From Azospirillaceae bacterium (lineage in GTDB: Bacteria > Pseudomonadota > Alphaproteobacteria > Azospirillales > Azospirillaceae): DNA of 48,384 nucleotides. Made by a program: the position numbers and the translations under genes. Shown piece by piece: positions 1 to 7,906 of this stretch. Where the stretch lies: the NCBI GenBank assembly GCA_028281465.1, contig JANQJV010000374.1:1-48384 (forward strand). The letters are read 5' to 3'. Positions within the stretch are counted from its first letter, which is position 1; every line of letters starts with the position of its first letter. The notes beneath the pieces were generated by a model, which was not told the origin of the DNA, did not search any database, and saw only the letters and a program-made list of their open reading frames with translations.

Positions 1-42
1 CTTCGTGACAATCTCTTCGGGCTTCGGTCGCTTGTTTGCCAT
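1..42 (-). CDS. IS3-family transposase OrfA, N-terminal 14 residues only
   Basis: The start codon is at 40-42 on the minus strand, preceded by GGAGGAACGAG as a ribosome binding site. The visible protein reads MANKRPKPEEIVTK, the typical beginning of the small helix-turn-helix OrfA of IS3-family elements, which pairs with OrfB to bind the element ends and is expressed alone or as an OrfAB frameshift fusion. The rest lies outside the window, so whether this copy is intact cannot be judged. It is too short for a length or domain check; the call rests on this N-terminus and on the inverted-repeat-like end 56 bases upstream. Confidence 0.75.
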   Translation of the reverse strand, partial: MANKRPKPEEIVTK

Positions 43-98
43 CTCGTTCCTCCGTTTTCCTAAACATAGCGGAGGACCACTTCAGTGGGGGAGGATCA
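1..98 (-). mobile_element. IS3-family insertion sequence, left end (element continues outside the window)
   Basis: Read on the minus strand, the element begins at 98 with TGATCCTCCCCCACTGAAG, a TG-starting end typical of IS3-family inverted repeats. About 56 bases later comes the start of a transposase orfA with a good Shine-Dalgarno sequence. The element has entered an amidohydrolase gene: its first three bases (98-96) supply the TGA that stops the truncated reading frame. The other end and any target duplication lie outside the window. A 25-base stretch at 74-98 matches the right end of the IS remnant at 21237-21261 in 15 of 25 positions without gaps, so the two are probably related elements. 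Confidence 0.8.
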
Positions 99-440
99 AT
101 CAGCACCGCCCAAATCACGCACGGTGGTGAAGCCCCGCATCAGCATGCCATGCACGATCTTCAGCGCTCTTACTGTTACCAAAGAATCTGGCAGAAGAGC
201 GTTGTCCCCAAGCGCTACCGTTGTCGCGATCACGTGCGTATGGCAGTCGATCAAACCTGGCATCAGGGTCTTGCCCGCCAGATCCAGGACGCGTGCATTG
301 CCCGATGTCAGCGGTTTGTCAGAAACCTCGTCGATCCGGCCCTCCCGCACCAAAATGTGCATGTCTTCAACTGGCTCGGCAGACGCACCATCAACGATCG
401 CTGCGTTATTGAGGATGAGTACGTCTTCTGCGGTCGTCAT
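96..440 (-). pseudogene. Amidohydrolase family protein, N-terminal fragment cut by an IS element
   Basis: The 114-residue fragment carries the N-terminal beta-sandwich and first metal-binding motif of imidazolonepropionase-like amidohydrolases: LMPGLIDCHTHV at about residues 59-70, then the conserved GFTTVRDLGGAD, after which the frame stops inside the IS end. Intact members are roughly 400 residues, so about 300, including the remaining metal ligands, are lost and the product should be inactive. Its start overlaps the stop of the upstream FAD-linked oxidase by ATGA, making it the last gene of the GntR-DapA-oxidase operon. Family members hydrolyse cyclic amides or dipeptides; the original substrate is unknown. 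Confidence 0.85.
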
Positions 441-1921
441 CGGGCTATCGCCTTCAACTGGGTTTGCTGTCCCAGCAGATCGGCGCTTCCGAACAAGACG
501 CCGGGGTTGAACATGTTGTCTGGGTCAAACAGGCCCTTAACCGCATGCAACGCCTGATATCGGGGCGCCGGCATGAGACGCGCCAACTCACCAGTGAGTT
601 TGCGGCCGATGCCATGTTCGGCGCTAAACGAGCCGCCATGCGCAATTGCGATATCGTGCACCATGGTCTGGACAGCCTTTTCCACCGCGGCAGCACTGTC
701 GGCGAGACGCGTCCAGTCGTCTTGTTCGAACATGACGATGTAGTGAATGTTGCCGTCGCCGAGATGGCAGGTCACCACGGACCTCGCGTTGGGAAAACGC
801 GATGAGATCTGCGCATCGCAGTCTGCGATGAAGGCTGGGATGGCGGAGACGCGGACTGAGATGTCATGCGTCAACCCGTGACCACCCAGCTTGTTGGCTT
901 CAGAGACGGAGTGGCGAACGTGCCAAAAGTCCGTAGCCTGTTGGGCCGACTGCGCAACGACTGCATCTGTTGCGACACCTTCTTCGATGAGGGACATCAA
1001 CGCCAATTCGAGCCGATGTTGCAGTGGCTCGTCGGCATTGGCCGCACCAAGTTCAATCAAGACCGACCAAACTGGCGTTTCTGCGAAGGGCTGACGCGCG
1101 CGCGGAACGTGTTGGAGAACCAGGTCTACCTGGCTGCGGGATAGAAACTCGCAAGCCAACAGGGTCGTATCGAATTGACCACGAAGGCACTCCAGCAGAG
1201 CCAGCGCCTGCGCTGGAGACGGCACTGCCACCCAAGCATGGGCATCTGCCTTCAAAGCCGGGTGAAGCTTCAGGGAGGCGCCCGTCACGATCCCCAGCGT
1301 TCCCTCCGCTCCGATGAAAAGCTGCTTCAGATCGTAGCCAGTGTTGTCTTTGCGAAGCGGCTCAAGATCGTTGAGGATCTCGCCGTTCGGCAGCACGACC
1401 TCCAGACCGAAGATCAAGTCACGCATGACCCCATAGCGAAGCGCGGCAGTCCCTCCGGCGTTGGTTGAAACCAATCCGCCAATCTGTGCCGTACCTTCGC
1501 TACCCAGCCGTAGAGGAAAGCACCGGTTGATGCTGTCGGCAGCGTCGTGGATTTGCCCCAACACAACGCCGGAATCGACTATGATGGCGTTGTCTGCTTT
1601 GTCGATGTGCCGAATGCGGTTCATACGCTGCAGGGACATAACGACGCCAAGCCCCTCGCCTTCAGGTACCGTCCCATAGCAGAGGCCAGTGTTTCCGCCC
1701 TGTAGGAATATCGGCCTGCCGGCGTCTCGCGCGGCATTTACGATGGCAACGACATCGACGGCCGAAGACGGGTATACAACGCATTCGGCTGTACCATGCC
1801 GGCGCCCGCGCCAGTCACTGAGATATGGCGCCATGTCGGCCGGTTCGGTGAGCACCGACTGCTCATTCAGGATGCCACGCAGCTGAGCAACGAACGCGCC
1901 TCTTTCGTGAGGGTGTGTCAT
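437..1921 (-). CDS. FAD-linked oxidase (GlcD / D-2-hydroxyacid dehydrogenase type)
   Basis: This 494-residue flavoprotein belongs to the FAD_binding_4 / FAD-oxidase C family, which includes glycolate oxidase GlcD, D-lactate and D-2-hydroxyglutarate dehydrogenases; length is normal. The N-terminal FAD domain shows FLQGGNTGLCYG (about residues 92-103) and later LGSEGTAQIGGLVSTNAGG and FIGAEGTLGIVT. The C-terminal part has CHLGDGNIHY and the end motif HGIGRK followed by LFDPDNMFNPG. It likely oxidises a D-2-hydroxyacid to the 2-oxoacid and passes electrons to the respiratory chain. It overlaps the DapA-like gene by ATGA upstream and the amidohydrolase by ATGA downstream, so the three are co-translated. 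The exact substrate cannot be read from sequence. Confidence 0.85.
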   Translation of the reverse strand: MTHPHERGAFVAQLRGILNEQSVLTEPADMAPYLSDWRGRRHGTAECVVYPSSAVDVVAIVNAARDAGRPIFLQGGNTGLCYGTVPEGEGLGVVMSLQRMNRIRHIDKADNAIIVDSGVVLGQIHDAADSINRCFPLRLGSEGTAQIGGLVSTNAGGTAALRYGVMRDLIFGLEVVLPNGEILNDLEPLRKDNTGYDLKQLFIGAEGTLGIVTGASLKLHPALKADAHAWVAVPSPAQALALLECLRGQFDTTLLACEFLSRSQVDLVLQHVPRARQPFAETPVWSVLIELGAANADEPLQHRLELALMSLIEEGVATDAVVAQSAQQATDFWHVRHSVSEANKLGGHGLTHDISVRVSAIPAFIADCDAQISSRFPNARSVVTCHLGDGNIHYIVMFEQDDWTRLADSAAAVEKAVQTMVHDIAIAHGGSFSAEHGIGRKLTGELARLMPAPRYQALHAVKGLFDPDNMFNPGVLFGSADLLGQQTQLKAIAR

Positions 1922-2823
1922 GCCGACACGAGTCCCCGATCGACCCGGTCCAATGCCTCACGTAAGGCATTTCGGACCGGTTCCTGCGGCGGAAGCAGAG
2001 GCAACCGCGGCGCCCCGCACGGATGCCCTGCCATCTCCATCAAATGCCGGAAGGGGCCTGGATTGGTTTCAGCAAAAACGGCACGCAGAAGCGGATCCAG
2101 GGCTTTCTGGGCCGCCAGCGCCTTTCTCAGCCGTCCATTGCGAGCATCCTCGTAGATCTCGATCCAGCGCTCTGGCATCAAGTTGGCAGTGGTCAAAACA
2201 CCGCCGCGCGCGCCAATTGCGACATGCGTTGCAAAGAGTGGCTCTTCGCCGCTCAACACCGAGATCTTGTCTCCCACCGCAGCAACGACGCGGATGAACT
2301 GCGGCACATCATAGCTGGAGTACTTCATGCCGATGATCGTTCCGTCATCGGCAAGCGCGCTGACCGTCTCAGCCTCGAGTGCGACGTTTGTTCGGCCCGG
2401 AATCTCATAGAGCAGGATGGGCGCATCGACAGTCGACCGAAGCCGCCGAAAGTACGCTGCAATACCGTCCTGCCTTCCCGTTGCGTAATAGGGTGTGATC
2501 ACCATCAGGGCATCAGCGCCGGCACTGGTGAATTCCTGAGCAGCCTGCCGAGCGTCCTCGAACCCAGTCGCCAATACGCCGGGCACAACGGGACATCGGC
2601 CGGAAACCTCATCGACGACAGTCTCCACAACCTGCGTCCGTTCGGCCTGGGAAAGAGCGGCATACTCGCCCGTGCCGCCAATTGGCACCAGACCATGCAC
2701 ACCAGCATCGAGAAGCCTTGCCACGAGCTTCCGCAGAGCCGAAAAATCGATGCGGTCGTCTGCATCGAATGGCGTCACGAGAGCGGGGAACACGCCGCCA
2801 ATTCTACTAGGAGCCAAAGCCAT
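1918..2823 (-). CDS. Dihydrodipicolinate synthase (DapA) family lyase/aldolase
   Basis: The 301-residue protein is a class I Schiff-base TIM barrel of the DapA/NAL family. Visible marks are the VTPFDADDRID opening, the GGTGEYAALS loop (about 50-59), LYEIPGRTNV holding the active-site tyrosine, and the Schiff-base lysine in IIGMKYSS. The usual LYNxPGRT has E in place of N, which suggests a catabolic branch rather than lysine synthesis. Catabolic members act on 2-oxo acids, for example sugar acid dehydratases, aldolases and the hydroxyproline-pathway deaminase. It lies 8 bases after the GntR regulator and overlaps the FAD-linked oxidase. In this setting the oxidase may make the 2-oxoacid that this enzyme splits or deaminates; that link is inference. 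Confidence 0.85.
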   Translation of the reverse strand: MALAPSRIGGVFPALVTPFDADDRIDFSALRKLVARLLDAGVHGLVPIGGTGEYAALSQAERTQVVETVVDEVSGRCPVVPGVLATGFEDARQAAQEFTSAGADALMVITPYYATGRQDGIAAYFRRLRSTVDAPILLYEIPGRTNVALEAETVSALADDGTIIGMKYSSYDVPQFIRVVAAVGDKISVLSGEEPLFATHVAIGARGGVLTTANLMPERWIEIYEDARNGRLRKALAAQKALDPLLRAVFAETNPGPFRHLMEMAGHPCGAPRLPLLPPQEPVRNALREALDRVDRGLVSA

Positions 2824-2831
2824 GACAGAGC

Positions 2832-3623
2832 CTACCGTGACGTCTCGTTTGGAGCGTATCCGGCAAGCGCGCCCGCACCACTCTCATGAGCAGGCAACGG
2901 CGCTGACACGGATGACAATAGGTTTTCCTCGTTGAACTCCCGGAGGCGCTTCACCAGGATCACGTGGAGTTCCGAGGCAGCGGCTTCGGCGCCATTGGGA
3001 TCCTGCTCAACGATACAATCGACGAGACTACCAAATGCCGAGAACAACGCTTCGAGGTATTCTTGGACGGTTTGTCCGTCGCGAGGAGAGTAGGCAAACG
3101 GCAAGCGCATCATGCGTAACCCAACGGTCAGTAACTTCGAAAAGGCTTCGGTCACATAGCTATTGTGGCCCGCCGTCGCGATCTGCTGGTACAGCTGCAT
3201 TTCAAGGTCCGCCACCTGCCCGCTCAGCGCATCCGTTCCGACTTTCTCGCCTCGGCCAACGCGCACAAACTCGTCGTAAGCGGATTTGATTTTTGGAATT
3301 TCATCGTCCCATCGCCTTAGCGCTGCCAAGCGACACGCGGCGCGCCTGTTAAGGTCCATGGCCTCCATGAAACGCGGCAGATCGGGAAGGATGAGCGCTG
3401 TCACACGTGCGCCGCGCTTGGGCCCAAACTGCACCAGTCCATCGGACACCAGACGAATAAGCGCCTCGCGCACAGGTGTCCGCGAGGTCCCATAACGTTC
3501 CGCCAGAGCGCTTTCGTCGATGTCTTCGCCGGGCCTGATCGCCAGCCGAAGGATGTCTGATCTCAAGCGCTCGTATACGCCGCCGGATGGTTGCTTGGGC
3601 TGTTTCGGCACGACCGATCTCAT
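2832..3623 (-). CDS. GntR-family transcriptional regulator, FCD (FadR) subfamily
   Basis: The 263-residue protein has an N-terminal winged helix (LAERYGTSRTPVREALIRLVSDGLVQ, of which the recognition helix is SRTPVREAL) and an all-helical FCD ligand domain from about residue 85. Such regulators usually repress catabolic operons until a carboxylate inducer binds. It is the first gene of the minus-strand operon and is divergent from the pruA-type gene, with 115 bases between them. A GTATAC-N5-GCATAC imperfect inverted repeat (3650-3666) in that gap is a plausible operator for both directions. The start at 3623 gives a normal N-terminus; no better start is visible. Confidence 0.88.
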   Translation of the reverse strand: MRSVVPKQPKQPSGGVYERLRSDILRLAIRPGEDIDESALAERYGTSRTPVREALIRLVSDGLVQFGPKRGARVTALILPDLPRFMEAMDLNRRAACRLAALRRWDDEIPKIKSAYDEFVRVGRGEKVGTDALSGQVADLEMQLYQQIATAGHNSYVTEAFSKLLTVGLRMMRLPFAYSPRDGQTVQEYLEALFSAFGSLVDCIVEQDPNGAEAAASELHVILVKRLREFNEENLLSSVSAPLPAHESGAGALAGYAPNETSR

Positions 3624-3649
3624 CCTGTATGGTTTTGGTGTTGTAATTT

Positions 3650-3666
3650 GTATACTGTCCGCATAC
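3650..3666. promoter_or_regulatory. Candidate operator in the divergent GntR / pruA promoter region
   Basis: GTATAC and GCATAC are separated by 5 bases and form an imperfect inverted repeat (5 of 6 positions pair), set between runs of T and A. FCD-type GntR regulators bind short palindromes of this size, and the site lies 27 bases upstream of the GntR start and about 70 upstream of pruA. The assignment to this regulator is by position only. Confidence 0.35.
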
Positions 3667-3738
3667 TAAACAGCATCCTCGCGGTATGGCAAGTGGAATT
3701 CTTGCCCCGTGCAACCAAAATCGCTGCAGGAAGCCACT

Positions 3739-5385
3739 ATGCTGAGCAACGCGTCTGAGGCCGCTATTGCGCGCCCAAATACGCCCGAAAACGAGCCCGT
3801 CCTGGACTATGCGCCCGGCTCGGAAGAACGGGCATCGCTTAAGAGCGCCCTCGCCGACACGGCCAGGGACCGCATCGCGATTCCGTTGCGGATCGGTGGA
3901 CGGGCAGTTGAGACAGGCAGGATGGCGCAAGCCGTCATGCCGCATAACCATCGCCATGTGCTTGCCGACGCCCACCTCGCAGGTGTTGCCGAGACGGAGG
4001 CGGCAATCACCGCTGCGCTCGATGCGGCGCATGACTGGGCACGGACGAGCTGGACGGACCGCGCCTCCGTGTTCTTGAAGGCGGCTGACCTGTTGTCCGG
4101 CCCATGGCGCAACCGGCTCAACGCGGCGACCATGCTCGGTCAGTCGAAGACCGCGCATCAGGCAGAGATCGATTCCGCCGCTGAACTGATCGACTTTCTG
4201 CGCTGGAACGTCAGCTTTGCGAGACACATCTATGAAGAACAGCCGGTTTCGCCAGACGGCGTTTGGAACCGCGTCGACTATCGTCCAATCGAGGGCTTCA
4301 TATTCGCCGTCACGCCGTTCAACTTCACGGCCATTGCCGCGAACCTGCCCAGTGCTCCGGCGCTGATGGGCAATACGGTGGTATGGAAGCCGTCACCGAC
4401 GGCCATGCTGTCGGGACACCTTGTGATGGAGCTGTTCCGGGAAGCTGGTCTTCCCGACGGCGTCATCAATATGATTAACGGTGACGCCGAACAGATCGCC
4501 GACGTGGTGCTGCCCAACGAGCATCTGGCTGGTGTGCATTTCACCGGTTCGACCCAGGTTTTCAATGCAATCAGCACCGCCGTCAACAACCGCGTGGGCG
4601 GCTACCGGACCTACCCTCGCATCGTCGGTGAGACCGGCGGCAAGAACTTCGTGCTGGCCCACCAGAGTGCCAATCTCGAGGCACTGGCCACCGCCATTAT
4701 CCGTGGCGGCTTTGAATATCAGGGCCAGAAGTGCTCCGCCGCGTCCCGCATTTTCGTCCCACAAGACCTATGGCCCACGCTGCGGGAGCGCCTGTGCGAT
4801 GAGATCGCGACGATCCGCGTGGGGGATGTCGTAGATTTCAGCCATTTCATGGGTGCGGTCATCGATGAAAAAGCGTGGTCTCGTCACGCAGCGGCGATCA
4901 ATGCCGCACAGGCGAGCAACACCGAAGAGATCCTGACGGGTGGTGGTACTGACAACGGCTGCGGATTCTTCGTCGATCCCACACTGATCGAAACCACCGA
5001 TCCCGCATCACCGCTTCTGCGCGATGAATTGTTCGGGCCGATCGTCACAGTTTTCGCCTATCCAGATGACCGTATGGACGACACTTTGGACATCATCGAT
5101 CGGGGCAGTGCCTTTGGTCTGACCGGCGCCGTCTTCGCCCAGGACCGGAAGGCGATAACTGCCGTTTCTGACCGGCTGCGCAATACTGCCGGGAACTTCT
5201 ACATAAATGACAAGCCGACGGGCGCGGTCGTCGGGCAACAGCCATTCGGCGGTGCCCGCGCTTCCGGCACCAACGACAAAGCGGGATCGATGTGGAACCT
5301 GATGCGCTGGACCTCGCCGCGCACCCTCAAGGAGACCTTCGTGCCAGCAACAGATTATCGCTACCCCTTCATGTCCCAGGCGTAG
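3739..5385 (+). CDS. pruA: L-glutamate gamma-semialdehyde dehydrogenase (1-pyrroline-5-carboxylate dehydrogenase)
   Basis: This 548-residue NAD-dependent aldehyde dehydrogenase is of the stand-alone PruA type, which oxidises glutamate gamma-semialdehyde to glutamate in proline and ornithine catabolism. Recognisable are the N-terminal NEPVLDYAPGSEERASLK segment, FAVTPFNFTAIAANLP, VVWKPSPTAM, the GETGGKNFV motif with the general-base glutamate, and the nucleophile in GQKCSAASR. I chose ATG 3739 because GCAGGAAG lies just upstream; an in-frame GTG at 3709 is less likely. It is divergent from the GntR-DapA-oxidase operon, so it may serve that pathway rather than proline breakdown; no PutA-like proline dehydrogenase is visible. 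A strong terminator follows. Confidence 0.92.
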   Translation: MLSNASEAAIARPNTPENEPVLDYAPGSEERASLKSALADTARDRIAIPLRIGGRAVETGRMAQAVMPHNHRHVLADAHLAGVAETEAAITAALDAAHDWARTSWTDRASVFLKAADLLSGPWRNRLNAATMLGQSKTAHQAEIDSAAELIDFLRWNVSFARHIYEEQPVSPDGVWNRVDYRPIEGFIFAVTPFNFTAIAANLPSAPALMGNTVVWKPSPTAMLSGHLVMELFREAGLPDGVINMINGDAEQIADVVLPNEHLAGVHFTGSTQVFNAISTAVNNRVGGYRTYPRIVGETGGKNFVLAHQSANLEALATAIIRGGFEYQGQKCSAASRIFVPQDLWPTLRERLCDEIATIRVGDVVDFSHFMGAVIDEKAWSRHAAAINAAQASNTEEILTGGGTDNGCGFFVDPTLIETTDPASPLLRDELFGPIVTVFAYPDDRMDDTLDIIDRGSAFGLTGAVFAQDRKAITAVSDRLRNTAGNFYINDKPTGAVVGQQPFGGARASGTNDKAGSMWNLMRWTSPRTLKETFVPATDYRYPFMSQA

Positions 5386-5429
5386 CAACAACCCATCCTG
5401 TTTCCCGGCGGGCCACCTCCCCCCACCTT

Positions 5430-5458
5430 CCCGGCGGCGAAAGCCGCCGGGCTTTTTT
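5430..5458 (+). terminator. Rho-independent terminator after pruA
   Basis: A perfect 9-bp stem CCCGGCGGC / GCCGCCGGG encloses a GAAA tetraloop and is followed by CTTTTTT. It lies 44 bases after the pruA stop codon and separates pruA from the PhnF cluster. Confidence 0.93.
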
Positions 5459-5585
5459 GGTGTTGTGGATTCCCGACGTGCCTCCTTAGCCACCTGATAC
5501 ACGCCGGATCGGTCGTATCAGAGTCACAGCGAGCAGTAGTCCCAATAGCGTTTCAATAGACCAAGTTGAGCGGCACAACCGCGAG

Positions 5586-5625
5586 ATACCGTTCAACATA
5601 CAAATGCGATATGGGTGAACGGTAT
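5586..5625. promoter_or_regulatory. Perfect inverted repeat, candidate operator of the PhnF-like regulator
   Basis: ATACCGTTCA (5586-5595) and TGAACGGTAT (5616-5625) are perfect 10-base inverted arms separated by 20 bases. The right arm ends 28 bases before the preferred start of the regulator, which suggests autoregulation. The centre-to-centre distance of 30 bases is close to three helical turns, so two dimers or a looped contact are possible. No copy of the arm was found in the 156-base gap before the binding-protein gene. Confidence 0.5.
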
Positions 5626-5653
5626 GGCTCCAAGATCGGGGGAACGCTCCTTA

Positions 5654-6373
5654 ATGCGGCAGTCGGGCAAAATACTCTGGCGGGAAATCGAAGAAGTGCT
5701 TAGTGACGACATTGTTAGCGGGATCTATCCCGCGGGAAGTCGCCTGCCGAAAGAAGCTGAACTCGCGCTCCGCTTCGGGGTTAATCGTCACACGATACGC
5801 CAAGCGCTCGCCGCGTTGCGCGATCGTGGTGCCATCAGCATTGAGCAAGGGCGGGGGATGTTTGTTCGGGCTCCCCGGCTCGCATACCCAATAAGCCAAC
5901 GCACCCGCTACACGGAGAACATCTCCCGCCTCGATCAGAAGCTGCGGTTCTCCGGCCGCCTGCTGCGAAAATGGGCTGAGCCGGCTGGCGAGCATGTTGC
6001 GCGCGACCTCGACATTTCCGAGGGCCAGGCCTGCGTCGCTTTCGATGATTTGCGCGAGATTAACGGCGAACCGGTAAGCTTGACCACACACCGCTTTCCG
6101 GCCGCACGCTTCGAAGGCATCGCGGAGATTTTCGAAGAGCTCCGGTCGATTACGCAATCCCTCAAGCGCTTCGGCGTGGACGACTATCAGCGACGGTTCA
6201 CCCGTACACATGCCCGCGAGGCAACGCTCGAAGAGGCCGCGGCGTTGCAGATCCGGCATGGCGCACCTGTACTTGTTGTCGAAGCCATCAATGTCGACGC
6301 AGCAGGCGTTCCCATCGAACTCGGCGTAACGCGGTCGCAAGGCGGCCGGTTCGAGGTCGTCTTCGAAACCTAA
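5654..6373 (+). CDS. PhnF-like GntR-family regulator (HutC/UTRA subfamily)
   Basis: The 239-residue protein has an N-terminal winged helix, with RFGVNRHTIRQALAALRDRG as the helix-turn-helix (NRHTIRQAL is a PhnF hallmark), and a C-terminal UTRA ligand domain from about residue 80 to the end. PhnF-type proteins regulate phosphonate and phosphate-related uptake genes. The frame is open from GTG 5615, but that start lies inside a perfect inverted repeat; ATG 5654 (MRQSGKILWREI) gives the usual short leader before the DNA-binding domain. It precedes an ABC importer and a phosphodiesterase on the same strand, which it probably controls. The ligand is unknown. Confidence 0.85.
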   Translation: MRQSGKILWREIEEVLSDDIVSGIYPAGSRLPKEAELALRFGVNRHTIRQALAALRDRGAISIEQGRGMFVRAPRLAYPISQRTRYTENISRLDQKLRFSGRLLRKWAEPAGEHVARDLDISEGQACVAFDDLREINGEPVSLTTHRFPAARFEGIAEIFEELRSITQSLKRFGVDDYQRRFTRTHAREATLEEAAALQIRHGAPVLVVEAINVDAAGVPIELGVTRSQGGRFEVVFET

Positions 6374-6529
6374 ATGCGTCTATTGATCTAGATGTAATTT
6401 GCTTGTCACGAACTGAACCTATGGCTGTCGCCGCGATCGGGCGGAATATCGCGACGCCAAGCCTGCGGGCGGTGCCGAACACAGGACCCCGCTTCCGGTT
6501 GCACGAAATTTTGGCAAACGGAGGCATCA

Positions 6530-7837
6530 ATGCGCATTTCCCTGACAGTTGGCGCGGGACTGGCCGCGCTTGCAGCCACGACGACATTTGGCTTGGTGGC
6601 TTTCTCAACGCCTGCCAAGGCAGATCAGGTCGAACTGGTTGTCCAGTACACCCAATCGCAGATCTTCGGCGGCGTCTTCGACGCCCTGAAGGATGAGTTT
6701 GAGGCGCAGAACCCTGACGTGACCGTGATCTTCCGCGGTGCGCACAACACCTACAGCGACAACGTTCAAGCGCTCTTGCGCGAGGCCACCGTGGGAGACA
6801 TGCCGCATGTAAACTATCTCGGTCTGTCTTATCTTCCGACGATCGCGGATCGCGGTTTGGCCGTCGATCTGGCGCCCTTGATGGAAGCCGCGGGAGAAAC
6901 GTTTGAGGAGAATGGCTGGACCGAGTCACTTCAGAGCGTCGGTCGCTTTGGCGGTCGGCAATTGGCGCTGCCATTCGCCATTTCCATGTCATTGACCTAC
7001 TACAACGCCGATCTCGTGCGGCAGGTCGGTGGCGATCCGGACAACATGCCCTCGGACTGGGACGGCATCATCGAACTCGCCAGCGCTATCGATGCGCTGG
7101 GGCCGGACTATGCGGGGATGTATATCCCCTATTCCGCCAACTGGTATGGCGCCTGGTACTTCCAGGGCGCACTGTTCAGCCATGGCGGGGAGATGATGCA
7201 GCCCGGGGCCACCGAGGTTTCAATAACCGGCGATCCCGCCTGGCAGACGGCCATTGGATTGTATGACCGTATGGCCGAAGAGGGCGGCCTGAAGGCCGTC
7301 GGCGACCAGGCTCAGCGCCAGCAGTTCATCGCCGGCCGGATGGGATTTGTCATCGATTCCATTTCAAGGCTCAACAACTTCGAACAGTCGATTGGCGAGC
7401 GCTTTGATTTCCGAACATCGCCGCATCCAATGGGCGTCGAGGACGGCCGCCTGCCGACAGGGGGCAACCTGGCGATGATTACGACGGCCGCCGCAGACGA
7501 TCCCGCCGTTCTCGATGCGGCGTGGCGCTGGGTGAAATTCTCGACCGGCCCTGTTGGCACCACGCAGGTGATCAAGTTGGTCGGCTATACGCCCGTCAAC
7601 ACATTGGCGCTTGAAGATCCCGATCTGCTCAAGGGCTATTTCGACACGCGGCCGAACCACCGTACGGCGGTCGATCAGATTGGCGTTGTCCGCGATTGGT
7701 TCCAGTTTCCAGGTGAGAACGGCTTGCGCATCGACACGATCATCGGGGAGCACCTGGAGGGCATTGTCGACGACTCACTGACGCCCGACGACGCACTCGT
7801 CTCGCTCGAAGAAGAGATCAATCGCCTTCTGCCTTGA
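6530..7837 (+). CDS. ABC transporter substrate-binding protein (UgpB-like, family 1)
   Basis: The 435-residue periplasmic binding protein starts with a Sec signal peptide (about residues 1-31, with a possible cleavage after AKA) and has the family 1 extracellular solute-binding fold. It is preceded by GGAGG 5 bases before the ATG. Similarity in layout to UgpB (glycerol-3-phosphate / glycerophosphodiester binding) includes the early VVQYTQSQ and GGVFDALKDEFE segments and the ALLREATVGDMPHVNY segment. It is the first transport gene after the PhnF-like regulator and is followed by the ATPase, two permeases and a phosphodiesterase. I infer an organophosphorus ligand from this context; the residues contacting it cannot be assigned by eye. 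Confidence 0.87.
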   Translation: MRISLTVGAGLAALAATTTFGLVAFSTPAKADQVELVVQYTQSQIFGGVFDALKDEFEAQNPDVTVIFRGAHNTYSDNVQALLREATVGDMPHVNYLGLSYLPTIADRGLAVDLAPLMEAAGETFEENGWTESLQSVGRFGGRQLALPFAISMSLTYYNADLVRQVGGDPDNMPSDWDGIIELASAIDALGPDYAGMYIPYSANWYGAWYFQGALFSHGGEMMQPGATEVSITGDPAWQTAIGLYDRMAEEGGLKAVGDQAQRQQFIAGRMGFVIDSISRLNNFEQSIGERFDFRTSPHPMGVEDGRLPTGGNLAMITTAAADDPAVLDAAWRWVKFSTGPVGTTQVIKLVGYTPVNTLALEDPDLLKGYFDTRPNHRTAVDQIGVVRDWFQFPGENGLRIDTIIGEHLEGIVDDSLTPDDALVSLEEEINRLLP

Positions 7838-7864
7838 CCGGCAAACGCTGCCCTTCCACATCGG

Positions 7865-7887
7865 CCCGGCCGTTTTACACGGCCGGG
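7865..7887 (+). other. Intercistronic hairpin after the binding-protein gene
   Basis: CCCGGCCG and CGGCCGGG form a perfect 8-bp stem around a TTTTACA loop, between the binding-protein and ATPase genes, without a following T tract. Such hairpins commonly protect the binding-protein part of the mRNA and lower expression of the membrane components; here that is inference from position. Confidence 0.65.
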
Positions 7888-7906
7888 TCATCTTGCGAGC
7901 AGATCA

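Noticed and set aside
36..557. Long plus-strand open frame at the left end
   Set aside because: It runs antisense to the amidohydrolase fragment and IS end, and its product resembles no protein; it is a shadow of high-GC coding sequence.
3349..4227. 292-residue minus-strand frame spanning the GntR-pruA gap
   Set aside because: It overlaps two well-supported genes (regulator and pruA) and the divergent promoter region, and has no family features.
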